A stretch of 64,000 nucleotides of DNA from Eurosta solidaginis (GCF_040869045.1 NC_090324.1:55705346-55769345); one strand, 5' to 3'. Positions 1 to 11,730 are shown, counted from the first letter of the stretch. Made by a program: numbers and translations. The notes: generated by a model not told the origin, from the letters alone.

Positions 1-221
1 ACGATAAGTTGAGCAAAAATCGATATATATTTACTAAACTTAGTTCACTTACTTATCTGAACTCACCTTATCTTGGTATAAAAAATGGCCGAAATCCGAC
101 TATGACCACGCCCACTTTTTCGATATCGAAAATTACGAAAAATGAAAAAATGCCATAATTCTATACCAAATATGAAAAAGGGATGAAACATGGTAATTTG
201 ATTGGTTTATTGACGCAAAAT
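1..221. repeat. AT-rich dispersed repeat flanking LOA-L
   Basis: Non-coding AT-rich sequence lying beyond the 3' end of the LOA element. It mirrors 63701-63921. I associate the wording of this sequence with dispersed repeats seen often in tephritid fly genomes, but that is recognition, not a search. It is probably the older DNA into which the LOA element inserted. Confidence 0.5.
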
Positions 222-429
222 ATAGGTAGGTATATAGGTTGAACTGGCCGGTCCTTGAGGACCTCACGTAGACTGATTGAGTCCGTAGTGTTACCAGAAG
301 TTTGTTTTAACGACCAAACTGATGAACACTATCAAAAACCAGGACCTATGTTATAAAATAACTCCGTCTTCTTGGCTAATACTAGAAGTTTCCTAGGACT
401 TAAGCCACTTGCTGCTTCTTGATCTGACA

Positions 430-1231
430 GCTGTATCACTCCTAACAGCTGGAGTCATAGCCTGGCAAGTGCAGGGCATGAGCACAGAACGTGCTCGATC
501 GTTTCCTCCTCCAACCCGCACTTCCTACCTCTGCTATCACTGACCAAGCCTCATTTAAAGGCATGTGACGCCAGAAGGCAGTGTCCAGTCAGAATACCCG
601 TCATGAGTCTACAGTCCTCTCTTTTTAATGATAGAAGCAACTGTGTTAGTCTATGGTTGTAAGTCCTACACATAATCTTCGCTTGAACGCACGCCTTTCC
701 CGCTTGGTCTCGCATTCGCTTAATCTTGCCCAATCTAATTGGGACATCTACGGAGCAAGCTTCAAGGATGCGCCCTTTTTAGTTAGTTCGTCCGCTTTTT
801 CATTCCCATCTATTCCCATATGCCCTGGGACCCAATATAGATGTATGCTTCTCCCTTTCCCGATTCTCTCCAGAGACTGCTTACACTCTAAGACGCATTT
901 AGATGCTGTGAGAGATTATTGCCTTAATTGCTTCTTGACTGTCAATATAAAAGTTAACACGGTTGCAGCTTAAGCTATTCTTTTCCAGGATTTCTACTGC
1001 TTTGGTTACGGCTAATATTTTCGCTTGGAAAACGCTACAGTAATCCAGCTGCCTGTAGGATCTGCTTATTTCCGGATCAGTGCAATATACCGCAGACCCT
1101 ACTCCTTCCACTACTTTGGAACCATCGTTGTACACATGTATCGCCTCGTCCGCCATTTGCGCACCCTTGCGCCAACCGTCCACCTCTATTGTGGCCTTAA
1201 GATCTCCCTCGAATCGCAGGTAGGGAATCAT
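430..1231 (-). pseudogene. LOA-L RNase H and C-terminal Cys/His region of ORF2
   Basis: The open segment 1231-899 carries an RNase H domain: a first acidic motif (HVYNDGSK), a central Glu in the QAKILAVTKAVE helix and FYIDSQEAIKAI as a further Asp motif. The frame then breaks, and 733-551 gives the tail with LTGHCLLASHAF, followed toward 430 by a Cys-Cys-His-Cys pattern typical of R1/LOA ORF2 C-termini. The enzyme would degrade RNA in the RNA-DNA hybrid during target-primed reverse transcription. At least one stop and one frame change separate the domains. The right copy keeps the same parts at 62691-63467. Confidence 0.8.
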
Positions 1232-1404
1232 GTAGTCTGTTCGTCTTGTGGTTGATGACGCTATACTACTATGACCATATGGTCGGCGCTCAAGCTGCCC
1301 CGAAGCCCCGAGCCTGGTTGCGGTCGTTAACGCTTTGTTCTTTGCTACCAGTTCTACAGGTGGGATGTGCAGAATGGCATACAGTGCAGCCGTCGGGGTT
1401 GTTT

Positions 1405-3044
1405 TCAGGGCTCACGTAATGCTAAGCATCGATAGTCTGCATACCCCTCCAATTTTTTGACGTATGTTGTTTTTTGTGTGGCTTTCCACCAAACAGGAAT
1501 TCCATAGTATAGAATAGGGCTTACAATCGCTGTAAAAACCCAATCAGAAAGAGAGGGCGATAGGCCCGACGTACACCCCAGCATTCTTTTACATGCATAG
1601 AGTGCCGTTGAGGCCTGCTTGACCCTCTCCTCCACGTTGAGCTTCCATGACAACTTACTGTCTAGGATGATTCCTAGATATTTTGTGCAAGGTTTCTCTT
1701 GTAAGGTCACCCATCCTAACTTAGGCCTGGTCCAATTTGGGATCTTGTACCTCTTTGTAAACAAGACCATATCCGTCTTCTCCACATTGACTTTCAACCC
1801 GACATTAGATGCCCAAATATGAATATCCCGAAGCGCCCGATCCATCAAAGAACTAATCGTTGGAAGGCACTTTCCAATTATGACAATTGCAACGTCATCT
1901 GCGTAAGCCGTAAGTTTTACGGGTCCCTCATCGAATTGTCTGAGCAGTTGGTTGATGACCAGTGTCCACAGCAGAGGTGATAGCACCCCTCCCTGCGGCG
2001 TGCCCCTGTCCACTGATTTCGTGTCCTGGTACAATCCCATTGTGAAGTAATCTTTCTGAAATTTAACATGTAGCCGATCCATCTGATTAAGGCAGGATGT
2101 ATTTTAATGTAATTAAGACCATCCATAAACGCCCATTTTGCAACATTATTGAAAGCCCCGGCAATGTCCAAGAAGACTCCTTGAGCATACTCCCTATATT
2201 CCAGGGATTTCTCTATGCTTATTACCACCCTATGCAATGCGGTGTCTACCGACTTGCCTTTGGTGTACGCATGCTGTGTTGTGGAGAGCAGCTTTTCATC
2301 CACGTTGGACTTTATGTACACATATATCAGCCTCTCAAAATTTTTGAGCAGAAATGATGTTAAGCTAATGGGTCTATAGTGTTTGGGATACACGTGACCG
2401 ATCTTCCCCGCCTTTGGTAGAAAAGCTACACGAGCAGTTCTCCAAGAGTGCGGCACATGATTCAGTCGTATGCACCCATCGAATATTATTTTAAGCCATT
2501 CCACGACCACCCTACTTGAGACTTGTAGCATGGCCGGGAATATACCATCTGGGCCCGGCGATTTAAACTTAGAAAACGTCTTCAGTGCCCACTCGATCTT
2601 GGTATTGGTCACCAAGCCCGGCACTACTAGCTCCGTGATCAAAGTGTAAGTGATGTCTGCTGGCTCCTCTAAACCGTCTCCCGATAGGAAATGTGTATCG
2701 AGAAGCACCTCAAGGGATTACCATTCTCCGTTTTCTTTCTTTATTAGTCCCTGGACTATGTTTCCCTTTGCTAGGACTTTTTTCAGCCGTGCTGTTTCGC
2801 TGGAGCACTCTATGTCCGTAAAGAAACTTTTCCATGAGTTTCTCTTCTTCCTCGTAATTTCACGCTTGTAGATCCTCAGTAGATCCCTGTCCTCGTCCCG
2901 ACACGCTTCGCTTTCCGCGGTCTTTGCGAGCTTAAACATTTCTTTTACCTGTCTTCTTAGAAGACTCAGCTCATTGCTCCACCATGGCGGCTTTGCTTTT
3001 CCTCTGAATCTTCTTAGAGGGCAAGCTTTGTTATACGCAGTCAT
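1405..3044 (-). pseudogene. LOA-L reverse transcriptase domain of ORF2
   Basis: Reverse transcriptase of a non-LTR element in three open pieces, 3044-2718, 2708-1917 and 2082-1405. Visible motifs are FLDIAGAFNNV (first catalytic Asp), TPQGGVLSPLLW and the YADD box near 1894-1905. A stop just after NGEW at about 2714 is also present in the right arm; the central copy has extra bases there and reads through. Near 2036 this copy has GGG where the right arm has GGGG, which shifts the frame just before the TPQG motif. This enzyme would copy the element RNA at the nicked target. The protein as it stands cannot be made whole. Confidence 0.87.
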
Positions 3045-3090
3045 AATCGTCCTTGTTAGGAATTCATTCGACTCCTCCAGTTCCTCTACA

Positions 3091-4005
3091 TTAGCAACCT
3101 CTTTGGGTTGGTTGGGTAGGGTTTCTAAAGGTTCCTCTCTTCTCTACCCTCTTTAGGGGGATGTTGAAGCTGATATACGCATGGTCGGAGAAGGATGGTC
3201 TATCAAGAACCATCCAATCATACCTTGATATATTACGCTCGAAGCTCAATGTAATATCCAGAACATTGCTGGATGTTGGACCAATATATATAGGGACATT
3301 TCCCCTGCTGGCTATCTGCAAATTGGTTTGCAGGATGTAACAAAACAGATATTCGCCTCTCTCGTTCGTATCTGCTCTTCCCCACGCATTGTGGTGCGCA
3401 TTTGCATCTGCGCCTATGACCAACCGCCCTTTGAGCCCTTCCTCCTGTACTAGCCTTTTGCCCTCCATCGGTGGGACCTCCGCAGCATGGGCCATGTAGC
3501 AGGACACCAGGATAAATGCCTGCTTATTTTTTTGCTCAACGGCCACCGCTACGAGATCCTCAGTGGTGTAATTAGGCAGCATATATGAATGCAGCTGTTT
3601 CCTTACCATTACTACAGCTCGCACCCGTCCCGCCGTTTGTGCGTAGTAAACGACAAACCCGCGTGCGCTTAGTCCAGAAACCTTTCCTCCGGATGAGAGC
3701 CACGGTTCCTGGATCAGCGCCACGTCAAACGAACCCTCCTCAAGTGTTAGGAGGAGTTCGCTCGACGCCACTTTACTGTGATGGAGGTTTATCTGTAGGA
3801 CTCGCAGCACCATTGGGCTGTTTGTCCCCTCCAGCACCTTCCTCTTGACTTCGTTGTCCTCCCCTTGCCCTTTTGGTTTAGAGTATTCGAGGCCCCCTTC
3901 AGCCTCCCGTGACTGTTGTGCAGGGTGTTCTTCTGTGCGAGTAACAGCACCATTTAGCGGTTGGTCCTCTTCTAGCACGTTCGTGGTGACGTCGGGGACC
4001 TCCAC
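3091..4005 (-). pseudogene. LOA-L APE-type endonuclease domain of ORF2
   Basis: An open segment of 304 codons matching the start of ORF2. After a charged, low-complexity leader it shows the apurinic endonuclease-like signatures of non-LTR elements: LRVLQINLHHS, IQEPWLSSGG (catalytic Glu), IGADANAHHNAWG and SDHAYISFNI (catalytic His). This domain nicks target DNA to prime reverse transcription. The segment ends at a small deletion near 3100 (about 50 bp present in the right arm is missing), which breaks the link to the RT domain. It is more complete than the right-arm copy, which has lost about 105 bp inside the domain. Confidence 0.85.
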
Positions 4006-4054
4006 CTGTCTTTTTCCCTTAGGCTTTTGAGGTCCTTTTCGACTTCGCCCACCT

Positions 4055-4641
4055 CTAGCGTGTTAGGGTTTTTATCCTCGGGACTTCTTTTCCTGAGTCG
4101 CATGTAAATTTTGCCAGCGCCAAAGGACAAATTTTACCAAGCTGCGTGTACAAAATATCCTCGGCCTGTTTGTTTGTTTGGAAGATGTAGAACTGACCAT
4201 CCTCGGTAGGTCGAGATACTGTAAGTATCTTCCAATCCTGTGTCGGTATGTTCGGATTCTGATTCTGCAGAAGTCGCAGTGTATCCTCCGACTTCATCAC
4301 GCATGGTATCCATACCTTAACTTTTGGTACCGTGAGGATTTGCGCTTTATCCACCACCTAAAACCGCGCGTTCGTGCCTTGCTTTTGGAGGTTTGGAATC
4401 ACTTCCTCCAGCCACCGCAAGCTCGCGATGTTGTCGCACGCTATCATCTTCACACCATTATACCATCCCCCCGAATCAAAGGTTGGAAGGGGCTTACTTG
4501 GTTGTTCCCGCATCATCTTAAGCATTAAGCTAATAAGCTCCCTTTCACAGAACTCCACCTTTCAGTAGTCATTTGTCCGAAAGGACTGCTACGATCAACC
4601 AGCGCCACAGTCAGTGACTGCTTTGCCACGTCACTCATCTT
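4055..4641 (-). pseudogene. LOA-L ORF1, C-terminal half, DUF4780-like
   Basis: Two adjoining open pieces, 4558-4358 and 4357-4055. The second contains PTQDWKILTVSRPTEDGQFY and a following segment resembling the DUF4780 domain that I know from insect retroelement ORF1 proteins. An in-frame TAG separates GTNARF from the next Val; it is present in both palindrome arms, while the central copy (near 39410) has GAG there. A one-base difference near 4558 (compare the right arm near 57615) shifts the frame in this copy only. The probable role is binding of element RNA, by analogy with ORF1 proteins. DUF4780 assignment is by eye. Confidence 0.65.
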
Positions 4642-5317
4642 CTAGGGAAAAGCAGGAGTCTTAGTGTTATCTCCCTTTGGCACCTCCGAGAAAGCCGGAG
4701 TCTTAACGTTAACTCCCTTTGGCTTATCTCCTACTTCCTTAATTGGAACTTCCCTCTGACTCGCAGCTTTCGAGGTAGTTGCTACCTCGCTATTGGAGCC
4801 CATCTGTCTTACAGCTTTTGGCCTACTTGTCTTGTCTACGCGACTTCCCTGCCTCGCGGCTCTAGGACTGGGTCCTTTCTGCCTCTTGAAAGCAGGCTTT
4901 CGCCAGCCATTCGCAGCCATTCGACGCTTCTTCCTCCTCGTACCGGTTGCAGATCCGAGGGTTTCTCGCAGCAAACCTTTTGAACTGCCTTCGACCTACT
5001 TCTACCGCTTCATTAGCCCATTCCAAGCGCCCGATCTCCACTTCTGTTGGGTCGACCACTGCTCCCAAGCGTTGTACAATTCTTAGTGCTGAACGGTACT
5101 GCGAGAGAGCTCTTTTACTTCCTCTGATCCGTATCCTTCTCCACTCTTCTACTCCGTTTTCATTTCTGTGCTTCTCCAACACGGAGTTCATTGAATCAGT
5201 ACTACTCTCGCTCCCCGAGTTCGACGCATCGCTTAGTTCGAATTTGTCGTCCTTGGATTGCGACTCAGTCCTCCTCTTTACATCGTCCTTATTACAGTCA
5301 GGTAATGAGTCGTTCAT
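4642..5317 (-). pseudogene. LOA-L ORF1, N-terminal half
   Basis: The likely start is the Met at about 5317 (MNDSLPDCNKDDV); the same frame is open further upstream to 5521, but that part looks like leader sequence. The product is hydrophilic: an acidic Ser-rich stretch (SNSGSESSTDS), a possible helical region (RALSQYRSALRIVQRL) and a basic Lys/Arg-rich part. The frame changes between 4974 and 4862, and the second frame ends at a TAG three bases before an in-frame Met that starts the next half. Both breaks are shared with the right arm, so they predate the inverted duplication. Confidence 0.6.
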
Positions 5318-5578
5318 GTTGGTCGTACGACCACCTGCCCGACAAAGCGGGCTCAGCGGTCCAGTATTATATACAGGGAAAGATCCGTCCGCCACAGCAG
5401 CGCACCTTACTGCGGCAAGGCCATTAATACTTCCCCAGGTGACCCGGTATCGGGAAGGCTCCGTCCGAATACAGGCGAATTTATCGAAAAATCGGTGCCT
5501 TGTCCATTTCCCGGAAAACACTCTCCGGCTTCCTACTAAGTTCTCCTGAAAATTTGAATAAAATCGGAGTGGTAGTTT

Positions 5579-5812
5579 TGTAACGGCAGCCCTTATATTA
5601 TAATAGCGTTAGTTGCAAGTAGGCATACACCACAATGCATCTAACATTGCAACTAAATGTTAACAGCATGATTCTGATCGATGCGCTGTTGATTACCATG
5701 CATTAGTATGTTATTGGTGGCTGCACATCATTCGGGTGATGCATGTGTATAGGTATATTGGAAGATGCATCCGTGTATGCGTGTATATGTCAGATTTTTA
5801 AAACCGAACATT
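5579..5812 (+). repeat. 5' LTR remnant of G1
   Basis: It begins exactly with TGTAACGGCAGCC, the same start as the LTR at 14558, and follows that LTR for about 235 bases. It then jumps to internal sequence that matches 18008 onward, so about 2.7 kb of LTR plus roughly 500 bases of leader are deleted. The identical junction occurs near 56405 in the right arm. Confidence 0.85.
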
Positions 5813-7097
5813 ACATTGCACACTAACCATATTTAAAATAAAATTACAAATATTTTCCGCCTTTCAAAACACCTGTGTAATTGGGTTTATTAATAGATAT
5901 CTTGATTACTTTTTTATATAATTTCTGATTAATTTTTTTTTAATAAATTGGTAGTTGAGAAAAAAATACAGTTTGTTTTTCCATTCCAATTTAATTATTA
6001 CTATCTGTTATAATTGAGATTTGCTAAGCGGTTATTTTTAATTGAATGCGCCTGTTGAACCATCCATTTAGAATTGACCTATAGGGATAATTTTCATACT
6101 ACATCTGCTATATTCTATTCTGGTTTGATTGGAAATTTAAGCAAGTACTTATACTGGTGAATTTCAAATTTTTTTGCTTATTGGTTAAGCTATTTTAAAA
6201 ATTGGATTGTGTAATCTAATTGAACCTTTTTTTTGCTTACTATCCCTTGAATTGAAATTTTATTATTATATTTTAGGGGTTATCAAATATGGTATAAGAT
6301 TAAACTCTTTATACAAAAAAAAAAAATTACGGTGATTGGATTCTTATTACATTTTTTATCATAAGTTTTCATTTAACATTTTCATTTTGCTATTGGTATA
6401 TATTTGAATTACTTTTTATAGTTTATTGACAAACTTACTCAAATTTTTATTCCCTAAATTTACTTATTTTCGATCATCAATCCCTTTTATCGTTAGCCTC
6501 TTCCCTGGTATTTAAACAACCGTGAGGCAAACAAAGACTTAAGGCTGAACATATAATTCTGAAGTTTCGTTAATTTTTGTTTATGGATATACCTGATTTT
6601 AAGAATACCTGCGTGGTTATAAAACTGAATAACATACCTGCATTTCTCTCGGTAAACTTTTACCATACACGTAAACACGAAAACTTTTTTTTTTACCTTA
6701 CTGTTGGCGGTTTAAGCTATAATTTGAGTTTTAGAATTAAAATATTAATCTTGAGTAAGTTACGGTGGTAGGATCCCTTCATTAATCTCTTTATACCGCG
6801 AGATTTGGATATTTTTGAATTACAACTTTAATTCACTTTTACGCTCTTAATAAGTTGTATCATCGTATTTGAATTTATACTTTTATTCATTTTTTATGAT
6901 TTTGTTAGCGATTTTTATAAGAAAAATCGATTAATATCTTTGACGGTTCTGTCACTGGTTGAGGTTTAATACCAAACATTAATTTAATAAGAGTTGTCAT
7001 TTTTAATTTCTTTCATAATCGTTATTGTTGCCTTGAAAGTTGTGTTTCAAGTTAATTTGTAGACAACATTGATTACTGATTTTGGTTTGAAGAGTGT
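5813..7097 (+). other. G1 untranslated leader, left arm
   Basis: AT-rich sequence with no convincing reading frame, homologous to 18008-19216 and to the reverse complement of 45177-46390 and 55128-56404. It lies between the LTR remnant and the gag start codon at 7098. It has A- and T-tracts but no recognised promoter or structure. The primer-binding site is missing here because of the deletion. Confidence 0.6.
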
Positions 7098-7794
7098 ATG
7101 GAGGGTGACAAAAACAGTGACACACCAAGACCCGGGCTAGGATTATTCTCTAGTGATAGGATCTTAACAAGAAACCAGCGGAGAGCATTATGGAACCAAA
7201 TAGCGGGGTCTCTGTTCACTCAAATAGACACGGGGATAGAACACCCAGTAGACTTCGTATCAGTCGACTTATTTAACCTTTGTGCCGCTAGAGTATTTGG
7301 AAATTACGATACCTTAAGAAGGCAGGAACAGGAAAATCCTCCTAGCAATAGAGTGGGGTTAGATTCAATGGAGATATCATTGAGTTTTGGAAAGAAATTA
7401 GAACAGGCTCTCGAGATGACCAACGAAAATAATGGAGAGTCAGGACAGGGGGCAGTTGGGGCGCCACAGATGATGCTACGAATAATGCGGCTGGGGTGGC
7501 ACTGGAACCGGCCGTCCCGTACCGACAATAGAGGACCGAATTGAAAAATTGAGTCGAGTTATGGAAGTTATTATGCAGCAGAATTCCTCCATTACGAAGC
7601 ATCTGAATGAGGTACGGAAGATACGTTCAGATATGTCGCAGCTTAGCAAACGCATTGCCGAAGTGGAATCATCGATGCACGCACCAGCCGCACCACCCTT
7701 ACAAGCAAACTCGTCCACGCCCCAACCAAGTAATCAAAGATCAGGTCAATCAAGCATACATCGGGAAAATAATAACCAATACAGAAGAAGGTAG
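7098..7794 (+). pseudogene. G1 gag, N-terminal part, left arm
   Basis: The start at 7098 is chosen because the same Met (MEGDKNSD) begins the frame in all G1 copies, after the leader. The open piece 7098-7544 includes LFSSDRILTRNQRRAL and a hydrophilic region. A frame change between 7490 and 7549 leads into 7549-7794 with a possible coiled-coil (HLNEVRKIRSDMSQLSKRIA) and a Pro/Gln-rich linker. It presumably forms the N-terminal part of the particle-forming Gag protein. The right-arm copy at 54429-55126 is similar. Confidence 0.65.
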
Positions 7795-7799
7795 ATCTT

Positions 7800-8760
7800 G
7801 ATAAATGGCACCTTAAGTTTGACGGATCAACCATGAGCATGACAGTCGAGAGCTTTGTTTTCAGAGTTGAAAGGATGTGAGAACAACACCAGCTATCGTA
7901 TGAACAGTTGCTCTCCGACTTTCATTGCCGAGTGACTGGTCCGGCACTTAAGAGGTACTGGCAGACGCTAGAGGATCACGCCGAAAACTCCACTTTTAAT
8001 TATACGATACTAAGAACAGAACTGCTGTCCCATTTAAAATCAGACGAGTCTGATTTTGAGGTCATCAAAGATATTATGGAACGCAAGCAGCTGCCGCATG
8101 AAACCTTTGACGAGCATTATGCTGATGTCCATGACCTTACCTTCCGTCTCCGGAAGAGGATACCCGAAAGTTAATTAGTAAATATAATAAAGGTGAACCT
8201 GAAACCATATCAAGCAAATTTGACGAAAACAGAGACATTAGCAGAACTAAAGCTCCAATGTGAGCGAGCAGAAAAGCTAATGAAGGAAAATAAGTCTCGG
8301 TGTAAAAATGCAATGAGTTAGGTAATGGTGAAAACCAAGGGCCCGTGAAGATAGATGGGGAGATAGAGGTAGAAGCCTTCGGTAATAATGGCAAAAACGA
8401 GTCAAGGCTTTATAGGAATACGCCAGATACCACCATGTCTCGTGATATAAGTAAACCTTATGCCCGATCCCTCCAGCCCAAACTTAATGTGAGTAGTTCG
8501 TCTAATAGTACTGTTAAAGCATTTTGTCCTTCCCCATTTCACCTAATGTTATGCTTTGCCTGTGGTATGCCGGTGGATTACTATGGGTAAAATCCGGCAG
8601 AAGCGGCAAAGGACAGTTCATGTTAGTGCTCTTTCCACCTCATGAAATGCTTTGCATGTGGTGGCGACTCCTCGATTTGCGTGTTTAAACACGAAGCGGG
8701 AAACCGGGCTCTGACAGATATGTCGGGGCACTCTGTCCAAAATCACAAGCACCCGGATCC
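7800..8760 (+). pseudogene. G1 gag capsid and C-terminal remnant, first copy
   Basis: The piece 7908-8174 carries a Gag capsid-like segment (GPALKRYWQTLEDHAE, ETFDEHYADVHDLTFRL) comparable to retrotransposon Gag domains. Stops follow near 8172, 8320 and 8589. Downstream there are two Cys-x2-Cys motifs (CFACG near 8551 and 8652), which may be relics of a nucleocapsid zinc knuckle, although the His and last Cys are not clear. The same region is repeated at 9975-10935 by the tandem duplication. Confidence 0.6.
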
Positions 8761-8808
8761 CCAGAACTGAAATTAGGAAATGAAACTGAATTAAACATTT
8801 TTAAACGT

Positions 8809-9325
8809 GTGAATAATGTTAAGTTAGATAAGAGTATACCCGTTAGTGAGAGGGAAAGTCTACATGTAAGAAAAATGAAACAAGAGGAAGCTAGGAGACG
8901 GATATTCTGTGGAGAAAAAAGAAAAAAGAAAACAAATAATAGAAATTTTAGTAAAATTAAAACAATGCGAGAAAAACAAAAGAAATTTAAGAGAATACGT
9001 AATAAAATCGTATCAACCATAGTTACCGTAAAGGGGGACAATCGATTCTTTGCTAAAGCTGATATAGGAGGTCACACGGTGTTAGCCCTACTCGACTCTG
9101 GAGCAGGAGCGAGCTGTTTAGGAAAAAATTATACACATGTAATAGAAGGAAAGCAGCATTTGATACTTCTGGTTATGGGACACAATATTCGCACGGCCAA
9201 TGGGGGTGAAACGCCTGTCGTGGGTGTAATTACGCTGCCTGTTATATGGAAACATGACTCGGGATCTTGAATTTTGAATCGTACCCGATCTGCAATAGGA
9301 GGTATATCTTGGTATAAATTTATGG
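8809..9325 (+). pseudogene. G1 protease, first copy
   Basis: A Lys/Arg-rich N-terminus is followed by an aspartic protease core with LLDSGAGASCLG as the catalytic motif, then GHNIRTANGG and a hydrophobic strand. The frame ends at a stop after 9268; a further segment up to 9325 continues the fold in a shifted frame. The enzyme would process the Gag-Pol polyprotein. The right-arm counterpart is 52953-53414 and breaks at the same point. Confidence 0.75.
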
Positions 9326-9337
9326 CAAATCTTTGAT

Positions 9338-9954
9338 TTGAGTCTTGTAAGTCGGGGGGCAGCTAATAATTCGAGGCGTTATGCTGTGTCAGAACTCACA
9401 CCTGCCGATGGCGACTTGTGTTTTGATGCTGTGAAGCATGAATTGTCAGCCGAGGAAACCAAGGCACTGGACTACGCTAAGTCACAATTTCCATCATATG
9501 ATGTACATGGTTTGGGGAGGACTGACTTGGAGGAACATGTCATTGAGTAGCCAACGAGGATCTGTCGATTAAACAACGACATTACCCTGCCATAAAAAAG
9601 TTGATCTTCGCCGAACTCGACAGAATATTGGAAATGGGTGTCATAGAGGAAAGCAATAGCTGCTGGAACTCGCCCGTGTCGCTGGTCATAAAAGGAACGA
9701 AAAACCAATTGTGCTTGGACGCCCGCAAACTCAACGAACGGACGGTTAAAGATGCGTATCCACTCCCCCATATTGATGGCATCCTGAGTAGGCTACAGAA
9801 CACTCGTTAAATATCGGCTATAGACCTCAAGGACACGTTTTGGCAGATCCCGTTAGAAAGCAAGTACGGAGAGAAAACTGCCTTCACAGTGCCTGGTAGA
9901 CCCTTATACCACTTTACGAGAATGCCTTTCAGTTTATGCAACGCGGCACAACGA
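9338..9954 (+). pseudogene. G1 RT N-terminal part, first copy, truncated by duplication
   Basis: The piece 9338-9550 is the linker before RT (SELTPADGDLCFDAV). 9601-9810 holds the RT start (LDRILEMGVIEESNSCWNSP, CLDARKLNERT), ending at a stop just before the SAIDLKD catalytic strand, which follows in frame. The sequence stops being RT at 9954, where the tandem duplication returns to gag sequence, so this RT lacks the YLDD region. Confidence 0.75.
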
Positions 9955-11730
9955 TACAGAAGAAGGTAGATCTTGATAAATGGCACCTTAAGTTTGACGG
10001 ATCAACCATGAGCATGACAGTCGAGAGCTTTGTTTTCAGAGTTGAAAGGATGTGAGAACAACACCAGCTATCGTATGAACAGTTTCTCTCCGACTTTCAT
10101 TGCCGAGTGACTGGTCCGGCACTTAAGAGGTACTGGCAGACGCTAGAGGATCACGCCGAAAACTCCACTTTTAATTATACGATACTAAGAACAGAACTGC
10201 TGTCCCATTTCAAATCAGACGAGTCTGATTTTGAGGTCATCAAAGATATTATGGAACGCAAGCAGCTGCCGCATGAAACCTTTGACGAGCATTATGCTGA
10301 TGTCCATGACCTTACCTTCCGTCTCCGGAAGAGGATACCCGAAATTTAATTAGTAAATATAATAAAGGTGAACCTGAAACCATATCAAGCAAATTTGACG
10401 AAAACAGAGACATTAGCAGAACTAAAGCTCCAATGTGAGCGAGCAGAAAAGCTAATGAAGGAAAATAAGTCTAGGTGTAAAAATGCAATGAGTTAGGTAA
10501 TGGTGAAAACCAAGGGCCCGTGAAGATAGATGGGGAGATAGAGGTAGAAGCCTTCGGTAATAATGGCAAAAACGAGCCAAGGTTTTATAGGAATACGCCA
10601 GATACCACCATGTCTCGTGATATAAGTAAACCTCATGCCCGATCCCTCCAGCCCAAACTTAATGTGAGTAGTTCGTCTAATAGTACTGTTAAAGCATTTT
10701 GTCCTTCCCCATTTCACCTAATGTTATGCTTTGCCTGTGGTATGCCGGTGGATTACTATGGGTAAAACCCGGCAGAAACGGCAAAGGACAGTTCATGTTA
10801 GTGCTCTTTCCACCTCATGAAATGCTTTGCATGTGGTGGCGACTCCTCGATTTGCGTGTTTAAACACGAAGCGGGAAACCGGGCTCTGACAGAGATGTCG
10901 GGGCACTCTGTCCAAAATCATAAGCACCCGGACCCCCAGAACTGAAATTAGGAAATGAAACTGAATTAAACATTTTTAAACGTGTGAATAATGTTAAGTT
11001 AGATAAGAGTATACCCGTTAGTGAGAGGGAAAGTCTACATGTAAGAAAAATGAAACAAGAGGAAGCTAGGAGACGGATATTCTGTGGAGAAAAAAGAAAA
11101 AAGAAAACAAATAATAGAAATTTTAGTAAAATTAAAACAATGCGAGAAAAATAAAAGAAATTTAAGAGAATACGTAATAAAATCGTATCAACCATAGTTA
11201 CCGTGAAGGGGGACAATCGATTCTTTGCTAAAGCTGATATAGGAGGTCACACGGTGTTAGCCCTACTCGACTCTGGAGCAGGAGCGAGCTGTTTAGGAAA
11301 AATTATACACATGTAATAGAAGGAAAGCAGCAATTGATACTTCTGGTTATGGGACACAATATTCGCACGGCCAATGGGGGTGAAACGCCTGTCGTGGGTG
11401 TAATTACGCTGCCTGTTATATGGAAACATGACTCGGGATCTTGAATTTTTAATCGTACCCGATCTGCAATAGGAGGTATATCTTGGTATAAATTTATGGC
11501 AAATCTTTGATTTGAGTCTTGTAAGTCGGGGGGCAGCTAATAATTCGAGGCGTTATGCTGTGTCAGAACTCACACCTGCCGATGGGGATTTGTGTTTTGA
11601 TGCTGTGCAGCATGAATTGTCAGCCGATGAAACCAAGGCACTGGACTACGCGAAGTCACAATTTCCATCATATGATGTACATGGTTTGGGGAGGACTGAC
11701 TTGGAGGAACATGTCATTGAGTAGCCAACG
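9955..11730 (+). pseudogene. G1 duplicated gag and protease remnant
   Basis: Second copy of the gag capsid segment (10107-10349), the two Cys-x2-Cys motifs (near 10730 and 10827), the Lys-rich protease leader, the protease core and the linker 11512-11724. It has acquired its own lesions: a stop in the Lys-rich leader (near 11153, where unit 1 has a Gln codon) and a one-base deletion after the LLDSGAGASCLG motif. It cannot encode a working protein. Confidence 0.7.

Larger units (their letters stand above)
222..5578 (-). mobile_element. LOA-like non-LTR retrotransposon, left copy (LOA-L)
   Basis: A near full-length non-LTR element reading leftward. In element order it holds ORF1 (about 5317 to 4055), APE-type endonuclease (4005-3091), reverse transcriptase (3044-1405), RNase H (1231-899) and a C-terminal Cys/His region (about 733-430). 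The combination of APE endonuclease, RT with a YADD box, and RNase H fits the I/LOA group (Bilbo, LOA); Jockey and R1 elements usually lack the RNase H. Its 5' end abuts the TGTAAC start of the G1 LTR remnant and its 3' end meets the AT-rich repeat near 221 with no clear poly(A). Several frameshifts and stops make it non-autonomous. Confidence 0.85.
7780..9954 (+). repeat. 2.17-kb tandem duplication in G1, unit 1
   Basis: The sequence beginning ACAGAAGAAGGTAGATC at 7781 recurs at 9956. Unit 1 runs 7780-9954 and unit 2 about 9955-12128. Units are nearly identical. The right-arm G1 has only one copy. Confidence 0.93.

Noticed and set aside
8685..9041. A hydrophobic 118-residue frame on the minus strand, repeated at 10860-11216, 53182-53538 and 44084-44440, looking like a conserved membrane protein.
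   Set aside because: It is the reverse of the Lys/Arg-rich protease leader; AAA/AAG/AGA runs read backward as Phe/Leu/Ser. Its conservation follows from the sense gene.
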